From NCBI GenBank assembly GCA_043823825.1, contig JBDRTU010000015.1, positions 1 to 17,806 on the forward strand: DNA of 17,806 nucleotides, written 5' to 3'. Source of the DNA: JBDRTU01 sp043823825 (GTDB lineage: Bacteria; Patescibacteriota; Patescibacteriia; Veblenbacterales; UBA10138). Shown here piece by piece: positions 13,025 through 17,806 of the stretch. Both the position numbers and the translations under genes were made by a program. The notes beneath the pieces were generated by a model. That model was not told the origin of the DNA and did no database searches. It saw only the letters and a program-made list of their open reading frames with translations. Position 1 is the stretch's first letter. Each line of letters opens with the position of its first letter.

Positions 13025-13135
13025 TGCCCCGCCTGTCGCCTGGAGCCGATGGTCGGATTTGAACCGACGACCTACTCCTTACCATGGAGTTGCTCTACCA
13101 ACTGAGCTACATCGGCACCCGGCGACAGACGGGCA
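13025..13135. repeat. Inverted repeat flanking tRNA-Thr(GGT)
   Basis: TGCCCCGCCTGTCGCC (13025-13040) and GGCGACAGACGGGCA (13121-13135) pair over about 14 positions, with one G-T type difference and one bulge. The left arm touches the CCA end of the intact tRNA (13041) and the right arm begins 4 bases beyond its 5' end. The tRNA is thus framed as one unit. Confidence 0.6.
13041..13116 (-). tRNA. tRNA-Thr(GGT)
   Basis: A full 76-base cloverleaf on the minus strand: acceptor GCCGATG/CATCGGC, D arm GCTCAGTTGGTAGAGC, anticodon stem ACTCC/GGAGT with loop ATGGTAA (anticodon GGT, reading ACC and ACT), and T arm GTCGGTTCAAATCCGAC. Discriminator T and CCA are encoded. It is intact although surrounded by broken copies. 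Confidence 0.94.
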
Positions 13136-13160
13136 GGTCTACTAACTGAGCTACAACGGC
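13131..13160 (-). pseudogene. tRNA 5' fragment (acceptor and D arm)
   Basis: The minus strand reads GCCGTTGTAGCTCAGTTAGTAGA, the first acceptor half, linker and D arm of a Thr-like tRNA, and then breaks off into CCTGCC. The acceptor half GCCGTTG would pair perfectly with CAACGGC at the 3' end of remnant A about 270 bases away. Confidence 0.7.
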
Positions 13161-13173
13161 AAATGAAGGGATG

Positions 13174-13195
13174 GGGCCAACAGAGCTACATCGGC
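13174..13195 (-). pseudogene. tRNA 5' fragment (acceptor and start of D arm)
   Basis: The minus strand reads GCCGATGTAGCTCTGTTGGC, the acceptor half and D arm start of tRNA-Thr(GGT) with one change in the D stem/loop. It then runs into unrelated sequence. Its acceptor half would pair with the 3' end of remnant B. Confidence 0.65.
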
Positions 13196-13225
13196 TCTAG
13201 GCAGACGTATCATCCGTACATCAAC

Positions 13226-13366
13226 GTTGCTCATTGTTCTATATGTAAATGAATGAAGTGAATTCTACTTATGGGACACCGGCTGCTGTGTCATGTGTAT
13301 AGTCCGAAGGACTTATTCAGGGAGCCCTGCCTGCCGGCAGGCAGGTACAACGGCACAATGAGCAAC
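13226..13366. repeat. 12-base inverted repeat pair (GTTGCTCATTGT)
   Basis: GTTGCTCATTGT at 13226-13237 recurs in reverse as ACAATGAGCAAC at 13355-13366, enclosing about 117 bases. The enclosed stretch contains the split tRNA fragment, a small AGTCC-GAA-GGACT hairpin and a GACAC/GTGTC hairpin. No open reading frame of note lies inside. Confidence 0.6.
13322..13354 (-). pseudogene. tRNA 5' fragment split by a 20-base palindrome
   Basis: The minus strand reads GCCGTTGTA, then a perfect 20-base palindrome (13326-13345: CCTGCCTGCC and its reverse complement), then GCTC. Removing the palindrome restores GCCGTTGTAGCTC, the acceptor half, the two linker bases and the first D-stem strand of the same Thr-like tRNA. 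The insertion falls exactly between positions 9 and 10 of tRNA numbering. Confidence 0.65.
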
Positions 13367-13389
13367 TAGCATGTTGCGAAACTAAGTTC

Positions 13390-14373
13390 TTAAGAGGTCC
13401 GCTTACGTTTTTTAGCTGACTTGGTTGTCGATCGAGTTAATGGCTGGCCCAGGGAAATTCGCTGTGAAACAACTCGTAGTTTGGGCTTTAATTTTTCAAC
13501 TAATTCTCGTATCGCTTTATCAAATTGTGAAATCTTTTTATTTTCCGGATTTACCTGCTTTAAGTTATCTAAAGCACTCTGCGCATCTGTTGGACGCTCA
13601 TTTACTATACTGATTTCAATAAAAAAGTCAAGAATCCTAGGATTACCAGACTCCCGTTGTCGGGCCTGATAAATAGACTCCCATGCTTCTTTTAATTGTC
13701 CTAAATCTTTATGTAGTTGCCCTAATTCAAAATAAATTTGACTAGAGCCATTATTTGGCTGTGCTAAATAATTTAAATACTCTTTCTTAGCTTGTTCTAA
13801 TTGCCCTTGTCCTGTTAAAGAACGAGCCAAACCCACATGATACCAGGTAGTGGATGAATGGTGGCTTACTAAATAGGTAAACAATTCTTGGGCTGATTCA
13901 AAATCATGTTGAGCTAAATACAAGTCTCCTAAACCCTCATAAGCTCTAACCTCTCGAGGTGATTGTCTAATAATTTCCAAATAGAGCCGCTCGGCCGCTT
14001 CCCAATCTTCTCGGCCTGCTGCTTCTTTGGCCTGTTTAAGTAAATCCTCCAAAGGTTTGACTGCCTCGGTTTGTTGCACTAATTTTTGTTTTAAATTATC
14101 CTCTAGCCCTTGGATTTTCTGCCCCAGGTCGCTAGAATACTTTTTAACCACTTGTGTTAAAGGACGAGAAATATTTTGTAATTTAGAACCCCAGGCCACC
14201 AATTTACGCCGCAGTCTCGCATCGGCTATATTGGTCTTTACTTGCTGCTGGTTTAAATTGGCGAGACGGCCAGTGTCGATCATTTTTACAACAGGAAATT
14301 TTTTAATCACCAGCCAAATAAGGCCGAGTAACGCTAACACTGCTAAAATTGCCAAAACTATATCTAATGCCAT
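13390..14373 (-). CDS. Membrane-anchored TPR-repeat protein
   Basis: A 327-residue protein with an N-terminal membrane anchor (residues 3-23) followed by a basic stretch, so the bulk should be cytoplasmic. Residues 38-110 are charged and probably coiled. From about residue 110 to 280 there are four to five tetratricopeptide repeats. Clear ones are AAGREDWEAAERLYLEIIRQSPREVRAYEGLGDLYLAQHDFESAQ (quoted in parts: Trp124, Ala-x-x-x-Tyr131, Pro139) and the next, with LGQLHKDLGQLKEAWESIYQA. The C terminus is a Lys/Arg-rich tail (TKSAKKRKRTS) that might contact nucleic acid or phospholipid. TPR domains are protein-binding scaffolds; partners are unknown. The gene starts 8 bases after the tpiA stop and closes the scpA-scpB-tpiA operon. 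Confidence 0.85.
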   Translation of the reverse strand: MALDIVLAILAVLALLGLIWLVIKKFPVVKMIDTGRLANLNQQQVKTNIADARLRRKLVAWGSKLQNISRPLTQVVKKYSSDLGQKIQGLEDNLKQKLVQQTEAVKPLEDLLKQAKEAAGREDWEAAERLYLEIIRQSPREVRAYEGLGDLYLAQHDFESAQELFTYLVSHHSSTTWYHVGLARSLTGQGQLEQAKKEYLNYLAQPNNGSSQIYFELGQLHKDLGQLKEAWESIYQARQRESGNPRILDFFIEISIVNERPTDAQSALDNLKQVNPENKKISQFDKAIRELVEKLKPKLRVVSQRISLGQPLTRSTTKSAKKRKRTS

Positions 14374-14381
14374 GGTTGTTG

Positions 14382-15158
14382 TTAAGATGTTAAAGTTTTA
14401 ACTAAGGCAGAAAAAGTATTGATGGTCAAAGACGCACTACCAACCAACACTCCCGCTATTATTTCACTAGGAATAAAATCATTAATATTACTAGCATCCA
14501 CACTGCCGCCATAAATAATGCTCATTTGTTTGGATACGGTATTAGCTGGGAACAGATTAATTAAACTCTGTTTGATCACCTGCGAGCTATGCTCAGCCTC
14601 ATCTACCTCTACTGCCTGCCCAGAACCAATTACCCACACTGGCTCATAAGCCACTATTAGCTGATCAGTGGATTTTAATTCTACTCCCGCCAAAGCTTTT
14701 TCCACTTGTCGAGCCACCACTAAATCTTTATTACCCTGCTGCCGTTCTGTAAAAGTTTCTCCAACACAAACTATAGGAATTAACCCGTCAGATAAAGCTG
14801 ACAGAGTTTTGTGATGAACTATTTGATCAGTTTCTTTAAGGTACTGCCGGCGTTCTGAATGCCCCACCAAAACATATTCTACCCCCAACTCTTTTAACAT
14901 ACTTGGCGAAACTTCACCGGTATAAGACCCGATTGCTTTCCAAAAAACATCTTGAGCACCTAGTGATACTTTTTTACCTTTAAAAATTTGACTTAATGGG
15001 TAAAGTACTGGAAACGAAGGGCAGACGACTAATTTCACCTCTTTGTCGTATTTATTTGCGAGCAGCGTTATAGCTTTGGCTAGTGCTACAGATTCTCCCA
15101 ACGACAGTTTCATTTTCCAGTTAGCAATCACTAATGACTTTTTGGTTGGGTTAGGCAT
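14382..15158 (-). CDS. tpiA: Triosephosphate isomerase
   Basis: A 258-residue glycolytic enzyme interconverting dihydroxyacetone phosphate and glyceraldehyde 3-phosphate in the cytoplasm. All catalytic elements are visible: Asn13 and Lys15 in ANWKM, the electrophile His100 in VGHSERR, the base Glu172 in AYEPVWVIGSG (loop 6, with small substitutions from the usual Trp-Ala-Ile-Gly-Thr-Gly), and the phosphate-binding YGGSVD and GVLVGSASL near the C terminus. The length is normal. It lies 15 bases after scpB and 8 bases before the TPR gene, so it is probably in the same operon, an unusual partner for condensin genes but common in compact genomes. There is no Shine-Dalgarno before the ATG at 15158. 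Confidence 0.97.
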   Translation of the reverse strand: MPNPTKKSLVIANWKMKLSLGESVALAKAITLLANKYDKEVKLVVCPSFPVLYPLSQIFKGKKVSLGAQDVFWKAIGSYTGEVSPSMLKELGVEYVLVGHSERRQYLKETDQIVHHKTLSALSDGLIPIVCVGETFTERQQGNKDLVVARQVEKALAGVELKSTDQLIVAYEPVWVIGSGQAVEVDEAEHSSQVIKQSLINLFPANTVSKQMSIIYGGSVDASNINDFIPSEIIAGVLVGSASLTINTFSALVKTLTS

Positions 15159-15173
15159 ATGGACAAAAATTAA

Positions 15174-15770
15174 TTATTCATTTTCTTTGGCTGGAGTGGG
15201 TGTTGTAGATGACGCAGCAGGAGTGGTTATGGCAGCCGATGTTTGTTGGCGTAATAATTGCTCCAAAGTTTCTGGTAAATTAAGGGTGTTGTAATTAGGG
15301 AGTTCTTTAACATTAGTTATCCCTAAGAAACGTAAAAAATCAACAGTTACTTGATATGTAGGCACTAATCCCTCACCTAATTGCTCCACTAATCCTCTAA
15401 TTTGTAAGTTTCTTAAAATTAAGCTACAGTTCACTCCCCGAATTTGCTCTAATTCTGATTTGACAATTGGCCCTCGATAAACAATTACTGCCAAAGCTTC
15501 CAATTGAGGACGGGTTAATTCGCCCAATTCCTCTTTTTTTAAAAACTCACGTACTAATTCTGTATGCCCAGGAGCGGTCACTAACTCTACCTCCTTACCA
15601 TGCTCAATTAGTTTAAAACCGCTATTGGCATCATAATGATTCTTTAACTCATCTATCGCCTCTTTAACCGACTCAGCGCTAGAGCCGGTAATATCGGCCA
15701 ATTTCTTTAAAGTTAATGGCTTAGCTGCCACAAATAAAATACTTTCCAATTGACCAGTTAACTTATTCAT
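15174..15770 (-). CDS. scpB: Segregation and condensation protein B
   Basis: A 198-residue kleisin-binding subunit of the SMC-ScpA-ScpB condensin, with two winged-helix domains. The first covers about residues 4-80 (LESILFVAAKPLTLKKLADI). The second covers about 85-160 and holds the family hallmark LTRPQLEALAVIVYRGPIVKSELEQIRGVN, followed by LRNLQIRGLVEQLGE and the Tyr-x-Val-Thr-x-x-Phe-Leu-x-x-Leu/Phe-Gly-Ile ending. The C-terminal 35 residues are a low-complexity Ala/Thr/Pro tail (TSAAITTPAASSTTPTPAKE), probably disordered. The start overlaps the scpA stop by 8 bases, giving translational coupling as is usual for this pair. Confidence 0.95.
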   Translation of the reverse strand: MNKLTGQLESILFVAAKPLTLKKLADITGSSAESVKEAIDELKNHYDANSGFKLIEHGKEVELVTAPGHTELVREFLKKEELGELTRPQLEALAVIVYRGPIVKSELEQIRGVNCSLILRNLQIRGLVEQLGEGLVPTYQVTVDFLRFLGITNVKELPNYNTLNLPETLEQLLRQQTSAAITTPAASSTTPTPAKENE

Positions 15771-16476
15771 TTTGATTATTTTGAGTGGTGATACTTATAT
15801 CTTGAAACAATTCTGCCTGTTTAACTATTATTTGCCGCTGTTTAACCAATTCTAGTAAAGCGAGAAAAGAAACAATCACTTCAGTTTTATCTTTAGCAGC
15901 AGCTATAAAAGTATACCAGTTTAAGTGGGCTTTCGCCAGAATTTTCTTTTTTAATTCTTCTATCTTTTCATTAATAGTAATGGCTTTTTGCAAAGTGACC
16001 TCGGGTAACCTAATAATTGGTTCAATTTGCCTTAACACACGTACCCAAACATCGTGCAGTCTTTTGGCGGTTACTCCCTGTGGTGGAGTAAATTTCCCAT
16101 GTTCTTTTAAGAGCAATGGTTTAGCGCGATCATACATAATATTCCCCTGATTCCAGATTTTATTAATTACTTTACTAGCTTCTAAGAACTCTTTGTAAAT
16201 TTTAAGCTGCCGCTCCAGCTCCTGCTCTTCCTCTTCGCCACCTAAATTAAGCATGGGTAATAACACGCGTGACTTAATCAGTAATAATTTGCTGGCAATC
16301 ACTAAAAAATCAGCTACTTCGTCGGGGTTTAACTCAGTAGCAGTTTGCAAATATTTAATATATTGATCAGTCACTTGAGCCAGAGAAACCTCGGTAATAT
16401 CAAGCTCCTCCTGCTCAATTAGCTGGAGGAGAACATCCAAAGGTCCTTGAAATTTTTCTATACTAATTTCGTGCAT
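15763..16476 (-). CDS. scpA: Segregation and condensation protein A (kleisin)
   Basis: A 237-residue kleisin that bridges the SMC heads in the bacterial condensin. The N-terminal signature FQGPLDVLLQLIEQEELDI is present at residues 9-27, followed by VSLAQVTDQYIKYL. Next comes the ADFLVIASKLLLIKSRVLLP block (residues 56-75) and an acidic linker EEEEQELERQLKIYKEF. The C-terminal winged helix KTEVIVSFLALLELVKQRQIIVKQAELFQDI (residues about 195-225) contacts the SMC head. The length is typical. It is the first gene of the scpA-scpB-tpiA-TPR operon. TCTAAT on the minus strand (16483-16488), 6 bases before the ATG, could be its -10 box, suggesting a leaderless start. Confidence 0.96.
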   Translation of the reverse strand: MHEISIEKFQGPLDVLLQLIEQEELDITEVSLAQVTDQYIKYLQTATELNPDEVADFLVIASKLLLIKSRVLLPMLNLGGEEEEQELERQLKIYKEFLEASKVINKIWNQGNIMYDRAKPLLLKEHGKFTPPQGVTAKRLHDVWVRVLRQIEPIIRLPEVTLQKAITINEKIEELKKKILAKAHLNWYTFIAAAKDKTEVIVSFLALLELVKQRQIIVKQAELFQDISITTQNNQNE

Positions 16477-16482
16477 TTTATT

Positions 16483-16488
16483 ATTAGA
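16483..16488 (-). promoter_or_regulatory. Possible -10 box of the scpA operon
   Basis: TCTAAT (5 of 6 match to TATAAT) on the minus strand, 6 bases before the scpA ATG, the same spacing as for the DoxX and exchanger genes. The intergenic region also contains TAGAACACT in inverted orientation near each end, with a wide AT-rich loop. Evidence is weak. Confidence 0.3.
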
Positions 16489-16572
16489 ACACTAGATTAC
16501 TAAAACACTAAATATCTAAACATCTGCTATGTGTTTACTCAAGTGTTCTAGTGATAAAGTGCTTAAGTGTAA

Positions 16573-17040
16573 CTATTTCTTCTTCGCAAAACTAGCTAAT
16601 TTCCCTTCCACTGCTTTAACTAAATCCTTGGCTTTCATATGCAATGATTCTTCAAAGCTACCAGCTTGGGCAATTACTTTTTGAGTTTTCGTTACTGCCT
16701 TATCCACATAAACTGGAAGTTTGTGCAATGGCCCGTGCATGGCAGAAATTGCTCCCAATTTTACTTTAAACAACTTAGTCATCACATTCTCCTTATCAAT
16801 CTCCACTTTTTTAGCACCAATGGCTTTTTTTAAGGCCTTAAAATCCACCTGATGAGAAGCTGGTAGTAACACAATGGCGTGTCCTTTATCGGTTTTAACT
16901 ACCAAGGCTTTTACCACCTCGTTCAGCTTTTTCTTTAATGTTTGTGCCATATCATAAGCAGTATAAACCGTGCGATGCACTAAAACATCATACTTAATTT
17001 TATTTTTGTCTAAGAAATTTTTGATCTTGGCTGGTATCAT
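16573..17040 (-). CDS. YbaK/EbsC-family aminoacyl-tRNA deacylase-like protein
   Basis: A 155-residue protein of the YbaK/ProX editing-domain family, which hydrolyses misacylated tRNA (for example Cys- or Ala-tRNA-Pro). The fold markers are YDVLVHRTVYTAYDMAQTL at residues 17-35 and EVVKALVVKT at 41-50. The latter's Lys44 corresponds to the catalytic Lys of YbaK. LLPASHQVDFKALKKAIGAKKVEI is followed by a middle region (KLGAISAMHG) that resembles the usual Gly-x-x-x-Pro-hG segment. The C-terminal tail is very Lys-rich (KAVEGKLASFAKKK), perhaps for tRNA contact. Some family-typical residues, such as the usual Gly-Gly pair after the Pro, are not obvious, so substrate is uncertain. It stands alone between AT-rich spacers. 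Confidence 0.88.
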   Translation of the reverse strand: MIPAKIKNFLDKNKIKYDVLVHRTVYTAYDMAQTLKKKLNEVVKALVVKTDKGHAIVLLPASHQVDFKALKKAIGAKKVEIDKENVMTKLFKVKLGAISAMHGPLHKLPVYVDKAVTKTQKVIAQAGSFEESLHMKAKDLVKAVEGKLASFAKKK

Positions 17041-17135
17041 ATGATTTTTGATTAAGAATTAGGAATTTAGAATTAAGAATATTGGATCTTGGTTTTAGTT
17101 TTTATGTTCCACTTAAAATTGCTAACTATTTAATT

Positions 17136-17426
17136 TTAGTCACAGTACTGATACTTAACAGGAAAACTACAACCCATAAAAGCGCATTGTGGATTAGCTG
17201 CTGCTAATTTATCCTGCGCTATAATTTTTGCTATATCATCTCCTTGACTGCGATATAAACATTGAGTTGTTGGTTCTTCGCCACCACAACAACCGCAACC
17301 ACAAGCAATATAAAACTGATTATTGTCATGGTAAGCGTTATTAATTTTATATTTCCAGAAAATCAATGAACCACTTATAACAACTAATATTATTAACCAA
17401 ATTAACAATGTTTTATTAGATTTCAT
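17136..17426 (-). CDS. Secreted, membrane-anchored cysteine-rich small protein, unknown function
   Basis: A 96-residue protein with an N-terminal signal anchor (about residues 7-24, after a basic MKSNK) and an outside domain containing eight cysteines. Four of them are packed in ACGCGCCGGEEP (residues 41-52) and the others lie in QCLY, QCAFMGC and YCD. The pattern suggests several disulfides or a metal site. I do not recognise the family. The ATG is 4 bases after the stop of the upstream winged-helix-like gene, so the two are very likely co-transcribed and perhaps linked in function. No Shine-Dalgarno is visible; coupling to the upstream gene may serve instead. Confidence 0.7.
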   Translation of the reverse strand: MKSNKTLLIWLIILVVISGSLIFWKYKINNAYHDNNQFYIACGCGCCGGEEPTTQCLYRSQGDDIAKIIAQDKLAAANPQCAFMGCSFPVKYQYCD

Positions 17427-17430
17427 AATT

Positions 17431-17739
17431 TTACGACTTTTTTAATTTAAATGGTAAAGATTGTTGTTCCCCCAAGAGTTTGCGTGTTACTTTACGCCCC
17501 TTGGGAGTTAATTTCACTTCTTTAATATACCACTTATGGGGCGTGCGTACACCATAACCAACCATTAATTCCTTATCAATTAAACTCTCCAAACTATTAG
17601 TTATAATATTTACAATATCGTCTTTTTTCGGTTTTTTCTTTTGAGCATCATAAAATCGTGCAAACCCATTACGGCTTAATTTTGGCTGTCGCGAATAACA
17701 AGTGCGGAGGATATATTTTTGTAAAGGCGAAAGACGCAT
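17431..17739 (-). CDS. Winged-helix-like small basic protein, possible transcription regulator
   Basis: A 102-residue basic protein. The sequence LSPLQKYILRTCY (residues 3-15), then DDIVNIITNSLESLIDKELMVGYG (about 40-63), then WYIKEVKLTPKGRKVTRKLL (about 69-88) follows the helix-helix-helix-wing plan of PadR/MarR-like winged helices. The Lys/Glu-rich wing and the KLTPKGRK motif are typical of such proteins. The C-terminal LPFKLKKS is positively charged. The exact family is not recognised, and a DNA-binding role is inferred. The cysteine-rich protein gene follows 4 bases later. A good promoter (TTTTCA, 17 bases, TATAAT) lies just upstream. Confidence 0.7.
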   Translation of the reverse strand: MRLSPLQKYILRTCYSRQPKLSRNGFARFYDAQKKKPKKDDIVNIITNSLESLIDKELMVGYGVRTPHKWYIKEVKLTPKGRKVTRKLLGEQQSLPFKLKKS

Positions 17740-17763
17740 GAAATTAAAATTAATGATGGTTCA

Positions 17764-17792
17764 ATTATATCATTTTAAATGGTGTTTGAAAA
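17764..17792 (-). promoter_or_regulatory. Putative promoter of the winged-helix/cysteine-rich gene pair
   Basis: The minus strand carries TTTTCA (4 of 6 to TTGACA), a 17-base spacer and a perfect TATAAT (17764-17769), placed about 24 bases before the ATG at 17739. This is the best complete promoter match in the window. Confidence 0.5.
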
Positions 17793-17806
17793 TGGTCCTA
17801 AATAAT

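Larger units (their letters stand above)
12953..13028 (-). pseudogene. tRNA-Thr(GGT)-like remnant B: 3' part with palindromes in T arm and anticodon arm
   Basis: The plus strand keeps TGGAGCCGATGGTC, CGACCTACTCCTTACCATG and GAGTTGC of the intact tRNA-Thr(GGT) gene base for base. The T-arm interior is replaced by TCCCGAT...ATCGGGA (12965-12982), and 19 bases containing TCCGCCGTAGGCGGA are inserted after ACCATG in the anticodon arm. The D arm and 5' acceptor half are absent. It is a near-identical but interrupted copy of the neighbouring gene, so the event looks recent. Confidence 0.8.

Noticed and set aside
12802..13062. Plus-strand open frame of 86 residues over the tRNA cluster
   Set aside because: It runs antisense through tRNA-Tyr and the tRNA remnants; the frame is open only because tRNA and palindrome sequence lacks stops.
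12700..13370. CRISPR array
   Set aside because: Repeats here are palindromes of different families at irregular spacing and parts of tRNAs; there is no regular repeat-spacer pattern and no cas gene.
14027..14401. Plus-strand frame of 124 residues
   Set aside because: It is the antisense shadow of the TPR gene and the tpiA end; both minus-strand genes are secure.

Overview
The window looks like a piece of an AT-rich, small-genome bacterium, most likely a member of the Patescibacteria / Candidate Phyla Radiation (Parcubacteria-like). This is inferred from the gene style: many single-copy membrane-anchored or lipoprotein genes of unknown family, a type IV-type pseudopilin, a UPF0251 protein, tightly packed genes almost all on one strand, and -10 boxes sitting only 6-7 bases before several ATGs. 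TGA ends several genes (for example at 310 and 4266), so the standard bacterial code applies and the Gracilibacteria code does not. Every convincing gene is on the minus strand, so the window reads from right to left.

Reading in the direction of transcription: (a) 17739-16573 holds a winged-helix-like protein, a secreted cysteine-rich small protein and a YbaK-type tRNA-editing protein. (b) 16476-13390 is an apparent operon scpA-scpB-tpiA-TPR protein (chromosome condensation, glycolysis, membrane-anchored TPR scaffold). (c) 13389-12280 is a tRNA region with tRNA-Thr(GGT), tRNA-Tyr(GTA), tRNA-Thr(TGT), rpmG (L33) and tRNA-Trp(CCA). It also contains an unusual set of broken tRNA pieces and short perfect palindromes. 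(d) 12211-9124 holds a DoxX-family protein, a PsbP-like lipoprotein, a REP/MITE-like inverted repeat, a pseudopilin with a frame break, a DedA-family protein and an HU protein. (e) 9046-7374 holds two small unknown membrane proteins, a decayed second copy of the HU gene, a gene-poor stretch and a UPF0251 protein. (f) 7265-3137 is a run of cell-envelope genes: a large multi-span membrane protein, a CAP-domain membrane protein and an M23-peptidase lipoprotein. (g) 3111-310 is a close-packed operon of a Na+/Ca2+ exchanger-like protein, an EamA transporter and an anchored glycosidase-like protein. (h) tRNA-Pro(CGG) and the 5' end of uppS (undecaprenyl diphosphate synthase) finish the window.

Two places deserve most attention. 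First, around 12880-13360 broken tRNA-Thr-like genes are arranged on both sides of an intact one. In two of them the T arm and the anticodon arm are replaced or interrupted by perfect palindromes, and another palindrome sits exactly between the acceptor-stem linker and the D stem of a tRNA fragment. This looks like a tRNA-associated palindromic element system, comparable in idea to Rickettsia palindromic elements. Second, the pseudopilin gene changes frame at an in-register U UUU UUG heptamer followed four bases later by a palindromic stem. This is either programmed -1 frameshifting or a one-base homopolymer deletion (mutation or assembly error). Supporting curiosities are an HU pseudogene beside the live HU gene, several genes that look leaderless, and a palindromic REP-like element.
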